Below are positions 14,883 to 24,055 of a stretch of DNA of 64,000 nucleotides, one piece after another (position 1 is the first letter of the stretch; the number at the start of each line of letters is the position of its first letter). This DNA comes from Allobosea sp. WAO. Lineage in GTDB: Bacteria > Pseudomonadota > Alphaproteobacteria > Rhizobiales > Beijerinckiaceae. Below the pieces are notes generated by a model, which did no database searches, was not told the origin of the DNA, and worked only from the letters and a program-made list of their open reading frames with translations. Where the stretch lies: NCBI RefSeq assembly GCF_001509835.1, contig NZ_JXTJ01000016.1, forward strand, positions 62,001 to 126,000, written 5' to 3'. Both the position numbers and the translations under genes were made by a program.

Positions 14883-15665
14883 TCAGTAGCTCGCCCGCCC
14901 GCCGGAAAGGTCGAAGATGCCACCGGTAGAGAAGGAGCATTCGTCGGAGGAGAGCCAGAGCACCATGCGCGCGATCTCGTCGACCTCGACGAAGCGGCCC
15001 ATCGGGATGCGGGCGAGGATATCCGCCCGGCGTTCGGCGGAGATCTCCTTCGCCATCGCTGTCTCTGCTGCCGCAGGGGTCACCGCGGTGACCATAATGC
15101 CGTCCAGCGCAGTGTCGCGAGCGACGCTCTTGGTCAGCGCGATCAGCCCCGCCTTGGAGGCGGAGTAGGCGCCGGCCATGGCCATGCCTTCCTTGCCCTG
15201 GATCGAGGCGATGTTGACGACATGGCCGCGCAAGGGATGGCCGCCGGCGCTCGGCGCGCGTGGCGGCTGCTGGCGCATCAGGCCGACCACTGAGCGCGTC
15301 ACCAGATAGGTGCCGAACAGGTTGACCTGCAGCACACGCTGGAAATTCTCGGGCGAGGTTTCCCAGATCGGCTTCACCTCGCCGAGCACGCCGGCATTGT
15401 TGACGAGGATATCGATGCGGCCATGGCTGGCGAACGCGGCCTGCGCCGCCTCCTCGACAGCCCCCGCCACCCTGATGTCGAGATGGCGCCTGCTCACGCG
15501 GCGGCCGAGATCGACAACCGCCTCGGTCAGCGCATTCGCGTCCTGGTCCCAGAGCTCGACGCTGGCGCCAGCCGCCAGAAGAGCCCGGGCGATGCCACGA
15601 CCGATCCCACCGGCACCGCCGGTGACGATGGCGCAGCGGCCGGAGAGATCGTAGCGCACGCTCAT
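14883..15665 (-). CDS. Short-chain dehydrogenase/reductase (SDR)
   Basis: A 260-residue classical SDR. The nucleotide-binding motif is GGAGGIGRG (about 20-28), NNAG follows in 'DILVNNAGVLG', and the catalytic Tyr-x3-Lys is 'YSASK'. The ending 'FSTGGIFDLSGGRASY' fits classical 3-oxoacyl-ACP-reductase-like SDRs. Its start overlaps the stop of the upstream gene in an ATGA, so translation is coupled. The substrate is unknown. Confidence 0.9.
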   Translation of the reverse strand: MSVRYDLSGRCAIVTGGAGGIGRGIARALLAAGASVELWDQDANALTEAVVDLGRRVSRRHLDIRVAGAVEEAAQAAFASHGRIDILVNNAGVLGEVKPIWETSPENFQRVLQVNLFGTYLVTRSVVGLMRQQPPRAPSAGGHPLRGHVVNIASIQGKEGMAMAGAYSASKAGLIALTKSVARDTALDGIMVTAVTPAAAETAMAKEISAERRADILARIPMGRFVEVDEIARMVLWLSSDECSFSTGGIFDLSGGRASY

Positions 15666-16363
15666 CAGCCGGCACTCCATTGTGTCTTGGTGCGGGTGAT
15701 CTGATGGCGATAGAGGCCGAGCGTGAAGGGCCCCTCGCCGCCCAGCGCCGCCAGGCGGTCGGCGCCGAGCTCAGCCTTCGCCAGCGCGACGAAGTCAGCC
15801 TCGTCGCCCCAGCCTTCCAGCAGCAGCACCCAGCGCGGCACGGCGTTGGCGACCCCGCGCGCCTTCTGCTCGGCAGTGGCGACGCCGCTCGCCTGCGCAT
15901 CGGCCGTCAGCAGATGGACACCGGCTATGCCCGGCTGGGCCAGCAGATCGGGAATGAGGCCGCGGAGCAGAGCGGCCTTATGGCTCTCGGCGGCCTCATC
16001 CGGCACGTCATAGCGCAGCGTCGCGATCAGGCCGCCTTGGGCGGGCCCAGACGTATGAGCGACCTTGCAGATCGAGCGAGCGACCGAGCGGAAATGCTTC
16101 ACGGCCGACAATGTCCAAGGCGTCGGCGCGTTGACCCGGGCAGTGTAGTCCTGCCCCTTCAGCACCTCGACGGTCTGCGCCTCGTAGAGGTTGAAGAATT
16201 CGAGGTCTGCCTCGATCGCGACATAGCGCCGGCCGCGCAGGAAGCCGGGGATGCCGACACGCTCCGGCATGTGCTCTTCGCCATGCCAGGCATAGAACTC
16301 CGCCCTGCCCTCCGGCGCGATGTCGTGCCAGATCGCAACCGCCCCCTCACCCGCCAGGCTCAT
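15665..16363 (-). CDS. DUF4286-like hypothetical protein
   Basis: A 232-residue soluble protein built of two similar dimeric alpha/beta-barrel-like halves. The first begins 'AIWHDIAPEGRAEFYAWHGEEHMPERVGIPGF', broken here by conserved His and Pro, and resembles EthD/DUF4286 folds. GGAGGAAAG sits directly before the ATG. It is the first gene of an operon with the SDR and faces the IclR gene across a palindrome. The function is not known; ring or small-acid catabolism would fit the neighbourhood. Confidence 0.65.
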   Translation of the reverse strand: MSLAGEGAVAIWHDIAPEGRAEFYAWHGEEHMPERVGIPGFLRGRRYVAIEADLEFFNLYEAQTVEVLKGQDYTARVNAPTPWTLSAVKHFRSVARSICKVAHTSGPAQGGLIATLRYDVPDEAAESHKAALLRGLIPDLLAQPGIAGVHLLTADAQASGVATAEQKARGVANAVPRWVLLLEGWGDEADFVALAKAELGADRLAALGGEGPFTLGLYRHQITRTKTQWSAG

Positions 16364-16437
16364 CTTTCCTCCGTCAGGCTCGCTGCCGGGCACATTGACT
16401 CGGCCCCTTTCCGTCTCTATACGAAAATCGAATCCAA

Positions 16438-16456
16438 ATTGGAAATCATTTCCAAT
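16438..16456. promoter_or_regulatory. perfect palindrome, probable IclR operator
   Basis: ATTGGAAAT and ATTTCCAAT flank a single C, giving perfect nine-base arms. It lies 26 bp before the IclR start codon and 75 bp before the divergent gene. IclR-family operators are commonly short palindromes with TGGAAA/TTTCCA-type half sites, so autoregulation plus control of the divergent operon is likely. Confidence 0.7.
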
Positions 16457-16481
16457 AACAATATCGAACGGGACGAAACGG

Positions 16482-17324
16482 GTGACGATCGCTGCGGTCG
16501 AGCGCGCATTGAAGATACTGGAAGCCCTGGCCGGCGAGGCCGAGGGCGCCGATCTCAGCCTGCTCGCCGAACGGCTCGACCTGCCGGTCAGCGCCACGCA
16601 TCGCCTGCTGGCGACGCTCGCCGAACGCGGCCTCGTCGCGCAGGACGCCAGTTCCGGCGCCTATGGGCTGACCCTGAAGCTCGCCCAGCTCGCCTTCCGC
16701 AATCTCGACCTGCGCGGCCTGCCCGACGCCGGCCAACTCGTGCTCGACGACCTCGCCCGCACCACCCGCGAATATTGCCGCCTCGCCGTCGTCGAAGGCG
16801 AGGATCTGGTCTGGATCGCCCGCGCCCAGGGCGCGACCGCCGGCCTGCGCTACGAGCCGCCGATGGGCACAGACATCGTGCTGCACGCCACCGCGACCGG
16901 AAAAGCCTGGCTCGCCAGCCTGCCCGAAGCGGAAGCGCTGCGTATCGTCTGCGCCCGCGGCTTCGAGGCGGAGGGACGCACCGGCCCGAATGCCCTCGGC
17001 GACGTCGATGAATTGCGCGCCCATCTCGACGAGACCCGCAAACGCGGTTTCGCGGTCGCGATCGAAGAGGGCGAGATCGGCACCGTCGCCATGGCGGCGA
17101 CCTTCCGCGCAGGCCCCGAGCCGGAGGCGGCCATCGCCGGGACATTGAGCGTCGCCGGCCCGCTGCAGCGCATGCACGAAGTCCGGCGCGAGGAGATCGC
17201 AAGCGCGCTGCGGCACGCCGCGCAGGCCATGGCCGAAATCTGGCCGCTGCGCCGCCGACAGATCACGCCGGCCGGCGCGCAAGCGCCGCGCCTGCGCGCG
17301 GCGGCAACCGGAACACCCGCATGA
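16482..17324 (+). CDS. IclR family transcriptional regulator
   Basis: A 280-residue regulator starting at GTG 16482. Residues 1-60 form the winged helix-turn-helix ('AVERALKILEALA', 'SATHRLLATLAERGLV'). The C-terminal IclR effector domain contains 'HATATGKAWLA' and 'RGFAVAIEEGEIGTVAMAA'. It overlaps the next gene by 4 bp (ATGA), tying it to the ABC importer. The palindrome at 16438-16456 is its likely binding site. Confidence 0.92.
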   Translation: MTIAAVERALKILEALAGEAEGADLSLLAERLDLPVSATHRLLATLAERGLVAQDASSGAYGLTLKLAQLAFRNLDLRGLPDAGQLVLDDLARTTREYCRLAVVEGEDLVWIARAQGATAGLRYEPPMGTDIVLHATATGKAWLASLPEAEALRIVCARGFEAEGRTGPNALGDVDELRAHLDETRKRGFAVAIEEGEIGTVAMAATFRAGPEPEAAIAGTLSVAGPLQRMHEVRREEIASALRHAAQAMAEIWPLRRRQITPAGAQAPRLRAAATGTPA

Positions 17325-18154
17325 GCCAGAATAACGCCGCCACAAACAGCACCGCCACCACTTCCGCCCCGCCTCCGGCCACGACCAGCAGTGCCAGGGC
17401 CGGCGCGCTCGCCTCCGCCATAGCCTGGCCGCTCGCCAGCTTCGCCGTGCTTTTGCTCGCCTGGCAATGGTTCGTGCCGGCCGCCGGCATCCCGGAATAC
17501 ATCCTCCCCGTCCCCAGTGCCTTCTTCGAGCGCCTCTGGACCGACCGCGCCCTGATCTTCCAGCACACGCTGGTCACCGCCAACGAGATCGTGCTCGGCT
17601 TCCTGATGGCGGCGGTGATCTCGATCCCGCTCGGCTACATCATCGTTTCGGTGAAACTGCTCGAGAAGGCGATCTATCCGGTCATCGTCTTCTTCCAGCT
17701 GGTGCCGAAGATCGCGATCGCACCGCTCTTCGTGGTCTGGTTCGGCTTCGGCCTGTTTCCGAAGGTGCTGCTGACCTTCCTGCTCTGCTTCTTCCCGACG
17801 CTGGTTGCGAGCATGACGGGGTTTAGGGCACTGGACGAGCGCGTGCTCTACCTCACGCGCTCGATGGGCGCCTCGGCCTGGCAGACCTTCCGCTATGTTC
17901 GGGTTCCGGCGGCGCTGACCTACATCTTCTCGGGGCTCAAGGTGTCGGCGGTCTTCGCCGCGACCGGCGCGATCGTCGGCGAATTCGTCGGTGCCAACGC
18001 CGGGCTCGGCTATCTCCTGCTGCGTGGCACCAGCTTCCTCGACATGCCGCTGATCTTCGCCTGCCTGGTGGCGCTGAGCTTCGTCGGCATCCTGTTCAGC
18101 TATCTCGTCGACGGGCTCGAAATGCTGCTGATGCCATGGCAGCGCAAGGGCTGA
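17321..18154 (+). CDS. NitT/TauT-type ABC transporter permease
   Basis: A 277-residue membrane protein with a Thr/Ala-rich cytoplasmic N-terminus (about 30 residues) and about six spans. The coupling loop lies at about residues 185-235 ('SMGASAWQTFRYVRVPAAL', 'GEFVGANAGLGYLLL'). It is translationally coupled to the IclR gene and followed 69 bp later by the binding-protein gene. Confidence 0.91.
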   Translation: MSQNNAATNSTATTSAPPPATTSSARAGALASAIAWPLASFAVLLLAWQWFVPAAGIPEYILPVPSAFFERLWTDRALIFQHTLVTANEIVLGFLMAAVISIPLGYIIVSVKLLEKAIYPVIVFFQLVPKIAIAPLFVVWFGFGLFPKVLLTFLLCFFPTLVASMTGFRALDERVLYLTRSMGASAWQTFRYVRVPAALTYIFSGLKVSAVFAATGAIVGEFVGANAGLGYLLLRGTSFLDMPLIFACLVALSFVGILFSYLVDGLEMLLMPWQRKG

Positions 18155-18223
18155 AGACCGACTGAAGGCCAAGGGAACGACCATCAATCCGGGCAAACCG
18201 GAATCATAAGGGAGGACAGGACC

Positions 18224-19216
18224 ATGCTCAGAAGGACATTGCTCACCGCAGCCGCCGTGCTGGCGCTCGGCACCAGCGGCGCGCTCGCCCAGGCCGGCGG
18301 CAAGCCGATGAAGATCACGCTCAACTTCCTCGCCGCGGCCCCGAATGCCGGCTTCATGATGGCCAAGCAGATGGGTCTCTACGAGAAGGCCGGGATCAAC
18401 CTGACGATCGAAGAGGGCAAGGGCTCGGGCACCACGGCTCAGATGGTCGCGACCGGACAGAGCGATGTCGGCTTCGCCGATGCGCCGGCCGCTATGCAGC
18501 TGCGCACCAAGGGCGCGCCGGTGAAGATCGTCGCCCCCGTGCTGCAGACCAACGGCTTCGCCATCATCTCGCTGGAAGAAAGCGGCATCGCCTCGCCGAA
18601 GGACCTGGTGGGCAAGAAGCTCGCGGTCCAGCCCGGCACGGCGCAGACGATCCTGCTCGACGCGATCCTCGCCTCGAACCAGATCGACAAGAGCAAGGTC
18701 GACGTCATCAACATCGATCCCGGCGCCTTCGTCGGCGCGCTGCTCGAGAAGAAGGTCGACGCCATCCTCGGCGGCGCCGATTTCCACTCGATCCAGATCC
18801 GCGAGCGCGGCTTCAAGGTGCGCGACATGTTCTATCGCGATGTCGGCGTGCCGACGGTCGGGCTCTCGATCATCGCCCGCGACGACAAGATCAAGGCCGA
18901 TGCCGATCTCTACAAGAAGTTCATCGAGGCGAGCCTGCAGGGCTGGGACGCCGCACGCAAGAACCCGGATGCCGCCGCCGATGCGGTCGTCGCGCAGTTC
19001 CCCGCGGTGAAGAAGGCGCAGGTGCTGGCGCAGTTCGAGGTCGTCAACAAGCTGCTCTGCGCGCCCGGCGCGACCGCGCTCGGCAAGGTGCCGGAGAAGA
19101 ACTGGAACACCAGCTTCGAGCTGCTGACCCAGTATCTCGGCCTGCCCAAGGACAAGCCGATCACCGATTACTACACCACCGAGCTGCTGCCGGCTTCGCC
19201 GCCGGCCTGCTCGTAG
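18224..19216 (+). CDS. NitT/TauT-type substrate-binding protein (NMT1/THI5-like)
   Basis: A 330-residue exported protein with a clear signal peptide ending 'TSGALAQA' (about residue 24). The mature part starts 'ITLNFLAAAPNAGFMMAKQMGLYEKAGI' with the NMT1-type early strand and helix, and later 'GQSDVGFADAPAA'. Ligands of this family include thiamine precursors, nitrate, sulfonates and riboflavin. AGGGAGGACAGG precedes the ATG. A long palindrome separates it from its ATPase gene. Confidence 0.88.
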   Translation: MLRRTLLTAAAVLALGTSGALAQAGGKPMKITLNFLAAAPNAGFMMAKQMGLYEKAGINLTIEEGKGSGTTAQMVATGQSDVGFADAPAAMQLRTKGAPVKIVAPVLQTNGFAIISLEESGIASPKDLVGKKLAVQPGTAQTILLDAILASNQIDKSKVDVINIDPGAFVGALLEKKVDAILGGADFHSIQIRERGFKVRDMFYRDVGVPTVGLSIIARDDKIKADADLYKKFIEASLQGWDAARKNPDAAADAVVAQFPAVKKAQVLAQFEVVNKLLCAPGATALGKVPEKNWNTSFELLTQYLGLPKDKPITDYYTTELLPASPPACS

Positions 19217-19243
19217 ACCGCACGAAGCGTCACCGGAACCGCG

Positions 19244-19351
19244 CCGTCATTCCGGCCGCACTGCAGCGGAGCGCCGGAACCCATCGTAGAGCACGACGCC
19301 CTTCGATGGATTCCGGGCCTACGCCGCTTCGCGGCTTGCCCGGAATGACGG
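19244..19351. repeat. nested palindromic intergenic element between SBP and ATPase genes
   Basis: Outer perfect 12-base arms CCGTCATTCCGG (19244-19255) and CCGGAATGACGG (19340-19351) enclose a second stem, ATTCCGGGC (19310-19318) with GCCCGGAAT (19338-19346), and an inner GCCGC/GCGGC hairpin. This CGTCATTCCGG type of element is common between genes in Hyphomicrobiales. Here it lies inside an operon, where it could protect the upstream mRNA or reduce read-through. Confidence 0.75.
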
Positions 19352-19376
19352 TTCGGTTCTCGACTGGGAACGAAAA

Positions 19377-20159
19377 ATGACCGCCACAGCCGCTTCCGCC
19401 GCCGCCTCGATCGAGGGGCGCGGCATCGTCAAGACCTTCGGCGGCTTCACCGCCGTCGACGGGCTGACACTCGACATCCGGAGCGGCGAGTTCGTCAGCC
19501 TGATCGGCCCCTCCGGCTGCGGCAAGAGCACCTTCATGCTTATGGCGGCCGGGCTGATCCCGACCAGCAGTGGCGAACTCCTGGTCAACGGCAAGCCTCT
19601 GCGCGAGCCGCTGACCGATATCGGCATCGTCTTCCAGGACCATCTCCTGCTGGAATTCAGGACGGCGCTGGAGAACGTCATGCTGCAGGCCGAGATCCGC
19701 GGCCTGCCGCCCGCGCCGGCGAAGGAACGGGCGCTCGATCTATTCAAGAAACTCGGGATCTCGCACGCGGTCGACCGCTACCCGAAGCAGCTCTCGGGCG
19801 GCATGCGCCAGCGCGTCTCGATAGCCCGCGCGCTGATCCACGATCCGTCCGTACTGATGATGGACGAGCCCTTCGGCGCGCTCGACGCGATCACCCGCAC
19901 CCAGATCCGGCACGACCTCGAAATGCTCTGGCTCGAGCAGGCCAAGACCGTGGTCTTCATCACCCATTCGATCGACGAGGCGATCGGCCTGTCCGACCGG
20001 GTGCTGGTGATGTCGCCAACGCCGGGACGGATCGTCGACGAGATCAAGATCGAACTGCCGCGGCCCCGCCCGGCCCATCTCGGCGACTATCCAAGCTTCA
20101 ACACCTATGCCGACCGCATCCACGACGCCTTCCGGCGCTTCGGCGTGATCAAGTACTGA
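19377..20159 (+). CDS. NitT/TauT-type ABC transporter ATP-binding protein
   Basis: A 260-residue ATPase with intact motifs: Walker A GPSGCGKS, LSGGM as the signature, Walker B ending MMDEPFGALD and switch His in 'FITHSIDEA'. It completes the importer encoded from 17321. It is 160 bp from the binding-protein gene, a gap filled by a palindromic element, and converges on the DUF2848 gene with 13 bp between stops. Confidence 0.92.
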   Translation: MTATAASAAASIEGRGIVKTFGGFTAVDGLTLDIRSGEFVSLIGPSGCGKSTFMLMAAGLIPTSSGELLVNGKPLREPLTDIGIVFQDHLLLEFRTALENVMLQAEIRGLPPAPAKERALDLFKKLGISHAVDRYPKQLSGGMRQRVSIARALIHDPSVLMMDEPFGALDAITRTQIRHDLEMLWLEQAKTVVFITHSIDEAIGLSDRVLVMSPTPGRIVDEIKIELPRPRPAHLGDYPSFNTYADRIHDAFRRFGVIKY

Positions 20160-20172
20160 GAGCCGGTTTGCC

Positions 20173-20856
20173 TCAGCTGACGACCGGCAGGACCTCGACG
20201 TCGTAGCCGTGCGAGATGCTGCGGCCGAGCTTGCGGTCGTGCAGCTCCATCTCGAAGCGGGCAGCCGGGCGAATGCCGCCGATGGCGCCTAGCGTGCCGC
20301 AGAACATCGCCGAGCCCGGAGGCAGGCCGCCGCCGGGCTTGCGCGAGATCAGGTCGGCGGGCGTGCGCAGGCTCGCAAGCTTGCCTTCCTGATAGAGCTC
20401 ACGCTTGCCGTCGATCACGGCGAAGGCACGCATCTCGATCTCGTCCCAATGGCCCTCGACTTCGGCAAGCCGCCAGAGTGCACTGGCAATGGGCTTGCCG
20501 CAGAGCTGCTTCGACAGCGCGATCCCGAAGGTCTCGGCCTTGCGGTCGGTATGGTCGGATCCGAGCCCGAGCCAGAGCCCGTCGGCCAGCGAGACCAGCA
20601 GCGGTTCGACCTCGCCGGACGAATCCGGACCGAGCACGGAAAGCATTGGCGCCTGCGTCAGCGTCTGCGCGTCGACCCGGTAGAACACCGGCATCGCGCT
20701 CGGCCTGGGCACACCGATGGCGGCGAGTTCCTCGACATGGTGGCGCAGCGCCGCCTCGTCGCGGCCGGCCCAGCCGGCGATGACGAGATGGTCGATCTCG
20801 ACCGCGACCCTGTCGCGGCCGGCCATGGTGAAACGGTCGAAGGAAAGCATGGTCAT
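20173..20856 (-). CDS. DUF2848 family protein
   Basis: A 227-residue soluble protein matching DUF2848 ('GLGSDHTDRKAETFGIALSKQLC', conserved Asp-His and Lys residues). The fold is related to fumarylacetoacetate hydrolases, so a small-molecule hydrolase or isomerase role is possible but unproven. Its ATG at 20856 overlaps the TGA of the TRAP large permease gene. It is the last gene of the TRAP operon and may act on the imported compound. Confidence 0.82.
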   Translation of the reverse strand: MTMLSFDRFTMAGRDRVAVEIDHLVIAGWAGRDEAALRHHVEELAAIGVPRPSAMPVFYRVDAQTLTQAPMLSVLGPDSSGEVEPLLVSLADGLWLGLGSDHTDRKAETFGIALSKQLCGKPIASALWRLAEVEGHWDEIEMRAFAVIDGKRELYQEGKLASLRTPADLISRKPGGGLPPGSAMFCGTLGAIGGIRPAARFEMELHDRKLGRSISHGYDVEVLPVVS

Positions 20857-22232
20857 TGCACTACCGATGGGAGCCAAAGGGCGAGTTGCGGGAACCACAT
20901 CAGGATCAGGACGCCCAGGATGTAGACGAGGAAGAAGGGGATGACGCCGGAGAAGACGTCGGTGATCGGGCCGCCATCGCGGCGCATGCCCTGGAGCACG
21001 TAGAGAACGGTACCGTCAGGCGGCGAGATCAGCGCGATCTCGACCAGCATGGTGACGATGACGCCGAACCAGACCGGGTCGTAGCCCAGCGCGACGACGA
21101 CCGGGAAGATCACCGGGATCGTGGTGATCACCATGGAGAAGCCCTCCATGAAGGTGCCGAGCGCGAGGTAGAAGCCGATGATCAGCAGCATCACCGCCCA
21201 GGGCGGCAGCGGCATCTCGCCGACGAGCTTGGCCAGCGCCTGCGGCACGCCGAGGCCGACGAAGACGTAGTTCAGCACATAGGCGCCGAACAGGATGAGC
21301 CCGATCAGCGCGGTGTTGCGCGCCGTCGCCTCGGCCGAGTCGTTCAGCATCTTGAAGGAGAGCCGGCCCTCGATCGCCGCGAAGACGATCGCGCCGATCA
21401 CACCGAGCGCGGCCGATTCCGTCGCGGTGGCGAGGCCGCCATAGATCGTGCCGAGCACGATCAGGATCAGGATCGCGGTCGGCGCGAGGTCGACGAGGCT
21501 GCGCAGCTTGACCGAAAGCGGGATCCGCGGCGTCGCGGGGTCGACATGCGGTGCGTCGGTCTTCGCCTTCCAGAGGATGACCAGGACGAAGAGCACGACG
21601 ACCAGGATGCTGGGACCGACGGCAGCCAGATAGAGAGCGCCGACTGAGGTCTCGGTGATCAGCCCGTAGATGATGAAAGTGATGCCGGGCGGGATCAGGT
21701 TGCCGAGCGCGCCGCCTGCGGCGAGCGAGCCGAGCACCATCTTGGGATTGTAGCGCGTGCCCTTGAAGAAGGGCAGCGCGACCGAGCCCATGGTCGCAGC
21801 TGTCGCGACCGAGGAGCCCGAGATCGCCGAGAACACGCCGGATGCTGCGATATTGGTGTGCAGCAGGCCGCCGGGCAGTCGGTCGAGCCAGACATTCAGC
21901 GCCTTGTAGAGCCGATCGGACAGCCCGGCGCGCAGGAGGATCTCGCCCATCAGCAGGAAGAGCGGCACCGCGACGAGGACGAAGCTCGACGAAGGGTTCC
22001 AGACGGTCTGGCCGATGAAGGTCCAGAACGGCCTGTCGGAAAAGGAGAACCCGATGATCAGGCCGAGCACGCCGAGCGCTGCGCCGATATAGATCCCGGC
22101 GCCGAAGAACAGCAGGAACAGGCCGACGAGCAGCAGCACCTCGCCGATCAGGAGGTTGCCCGGGCCGATGCCCATGAAGCTCATCGCCACCATCATGCCG
22201 ACTAGGACGAGCAGGAAGACGATGGCGATCAT
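20853..22232 (-). CDS. TRAP transporter large permease (DctM family)
   Basis: A 459-residue membrane protein with about 12-13 spans. The conserved DctM blocks 'SGSSVATAATMGSVALP' and 'GGALGNLIPPGI' are visible near residues 137-190. The large subunit carries the sodium-coupled transport path. It overlaps the small permease gene by 4 bp upstream and the DUF2848 gene downstream. Confidence 0.94.
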   Translation of the reverse strand: MIAIVFLLVLVGMMVAMSFMGIGPGNLLIGEVLLLVGLFLLFFGAGIYIGAALGVLGLIIGFSFSDRPFWTFIGQTVWNPSSSFVLVAVPLFLLMGEILLRAGLSDRLYKALNVWLDRLPGGLLHTNIAASGVFSAISGSSVATAATMGSVALPFFKGTRYNPKMVLGSLAAGGALGNLIPPGITFIIYGLITETSVGALYLAAVGPSILVVVLFVLVILWKAKTDAPHVDPATPRIPLSVKLRSLVDLAPTAILILIVLGTIYGGLATATESAALGVIGAIVFAAIEGRLSFKMLNDSAEATARNTALIGLILFGAYVLNYVFVGLGVPQALAKLVGEMPLPPWAVMLLIIGFYLALGTFMEGFSMVITTIPVIFPVVVALGYDPVWFGVIVTMLVEIALISPPDGTVLYVLQGMRRDGGPITDVFSGVIPFFLVYILGVLILMWFPQLALWLPSVVQ

Positions 22233-22870
22233 TTCGTCGCTCCCTTGCCGGTCGCTGCGGCAGGCATGGCATCGACCGCACCGACGGCCTCCAGCGCCTC
22301 GGCCGCCTCTTCATCATAGGTACGCTGGTGCAGCAGCGCCTCGGCCTCGCTGCCGCGCCCGGCCAGCACCAGCAGGGTGCTTTCCGCGAGCATCAGCAGG
22401 ATCAGGACGAGGAAGACGAGGATGCCGAAGGTCCAGAGCCCCTGGGGAATCCAGAGTGGGGTGCGCAGCACGCTGATGTCAGTGGCGCCGAACAGCAGTG
22501 ACTCGTCGACCAGTTCCCAAGCGCCCTTGGCGACGAAGCCGATGAAGACCGCGAGCGCCGCCAGGCTGAGCAGATGCATGGGGTAGCGGATCTTCGGCGG
22601 CAGGAAGTTGATCAGCACGTCGATGCGGACATGGGCCCGGCAGGTCAGCGCGTGGGCGAGCGCCCAGGAGATGCCGAAGGCCAGCGCATAGCCGGTCAGT
22701 TCGGTGGTCGACTGCGAGGAGAAGCCGAGGAAGCGACGCGCCAGCACGTCGAAGGTGATGAAGGCGGCACAGAGGATGAAACCCCAGCCGGCGGCATAGC
22801 CCATGAAAGTGCCAAGCCTTGCCACGAGCCGCCGACATAAGGCGGCCGCGACGATCATTCTATCGAGCAT
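22229..22870 (-). CDS. TRAP transporter small permease (DctQ family)
   Basis: A 213-residue protein with four membrane spans and an extended polar C-terminal tail (about residues 170-213) ending in Ala/Glu-rich sequence. 'RAHVRIDVLINFLP' is the DctQ signature between spans 2 and 3. The gene starts 14 bp after the first binding-protein gene and overlaps the DctM gene (ATGA). Confidence 0.9.
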   Translation of the reverse strand: MLDRMIVAAALCRRLVARLGTFMGYAAGWGFILCAAFITFDVLARRFLGFSSQSTTELTGYALAFGISWALAHALTCRAHVRIDVLINFLPPKIRYPMHLLSLAALAVFIGFVAKGAWELVDESLLFGATDISVLRTPLWIPQGLWTFGILVFLVLILLMLAESTLLVLAGRGSEAEALLHQRTYDEEAAEALEAVGAVDAMPAAATGKGATK

Positions 22871-22884
22871 CGCGGCCGTTCCCT

Positions 22885-23955
22885 TCAGCGTGCTTCGTAA
22901 CGGACACCGGTGATCGGGGCGACCAACCGGTTATAGGCTTCACCGCAGCGCTCGCCGCAGCGCTTAACCCAGGCCGGCAGCACCGCGGTGCGCAGGCTGG
23001 CCCGCAGCGTCTCCATGTCGGCATCTGTCGGGCGGGTGATGGTCATCGGCTTGTTCTCGACGACATGGCCGATCTTGCAGCCTTCCTTCTGGCCGGCATT
23101 GCAGGCGATGCCGTCTTCGGTGGCTTCCAGGCCGAGCGCCCATTGCTGGTCCTCGACCTGCTTGAAGGTGGCCTGCAGGAAGTCGCGCACCGCCGGGTCG
23201 AGCTTGTTCCACCAGGCGAGGTTCGCGACATAGGCAGAGTTCCCCCAGGAAACCGGCAGCGCGTACATGTGCTTGGTCACCTCGTACCAGCGCGCGCCAT
23301 TGCCGGTCGCGGTGCCGGTGATGGCGCAGTCGACGATGCCGCGTTCGAGCGCGCCATAGACCTCGGGGAAGCCGATCGCCGTCGGCTGGGCGCCGAAGGA
23401 CTGCACGAAATCATTGGTGGAGCCGCCGGCGGTGCGGATGCGCCTGCCCTTGAGATCGGCGAGGCTCTTCACCGGCTCGCGGCAATAGAAGACCTGCGCC
23501 GGATAGGGGAAGGTCGCGATGATGCGGACCCCGAAGCGTTCCAGCTCCTTATTCACCTCCGGCAGCACGGCGTCGATCACCTTGCGCGACTGCGCATGGG
23601 ACGGGTTGAGCCCGGCGAGATCGGACATTTCCAGCATCGGCACGTCGCCGGCGACGGTCGGCAGCGCAGGCGCCCCGATGTCGATCTGGCCGGAGCGGAT
23701 CACGCGCAGCAGCTCGGGGCCGGTCAGCGCGCGCTCGGGCCAGCTTGCCAGCGTGACCTTGATGCGGCCTCCCGACTTCTCCGGGATGCCCTCGCGCAGC
23801 ATCGGGATGTCGACCTTGGTGTATTGTGGGATGGTCGGCGAGAGCTGCGTCACCATGGTGACGTTGACCGCCGGTCCCGGCGGCACGGTCTGGGCATGAG
23901 CCGTCCCGATGGCGCACACGGCCAAGGCCGCCGCCAGAGATCTGGAAATCCTCAT
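22885..23955 (-). CDS. TRAP transporter substrate-binding protein (DctP family), paralogue 2
   Basis: A 356-residue periplasmic protein with a signal peptide ending 'AIGTAHAQ' (about residue 22). The DctP motif 'KSLADLKGRRIRTAGG' holds the Arg that anchors a substrate carboxylate. Four cysteines near the C-terminus ('CNAGQKEGCK', 'RCGERCGEA') may form disulfides. It closely resembles the next upstream gene product over its full length. The start at 23955 has GGGAG at good spacing. Confidence 0.91.
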   Translation of the reverse strand: MRISRSLAAALAVCAIGTAHAQTVPPGPAVNVTMVTQLSPTIPQYTKVDIPMLREGIPEKSGGRIKVTLASWPERALTGPELLRVIRSGQIDIGAPALPTVAGDVPMLEMSDLAGLNPSHAQSRKVIDAVLPEVNKELERFGVRIIATFPYPAQVFYCREPVKSLADLKGRRIRTAGGSTNDFVQSFGAQPTAIGFPEVYGALERGIVDCAITGTATGNGARWYEVTKHMYALPVSWGNSAYVANLAWWNKLDPAVRDFLQATFKQVEDQQWALGLEATEDGIACNAGQKEGCKIGHVVENKPMTITRPTDADMETLRASLRTAVLPAWVKRCGERCGEAYNRLVAPITGVRYEAR

Positions 23956-24055
23956 ATGGTTCTCCCGGTGCGTGGCCGCGACGCGGCGGCCACGCATCAT
24001 GGATGCAATCGCGATGCCTGCAACGACCTAATGCCGTTGCGTCATCAGACGCGTG

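Noticed and set aside
16850..18787. 645-codon minus-strand frame across IclR, permease and SBP genes
   Set aside because: It spans three well-supported genes in antisense and has charged low-complexity composition.
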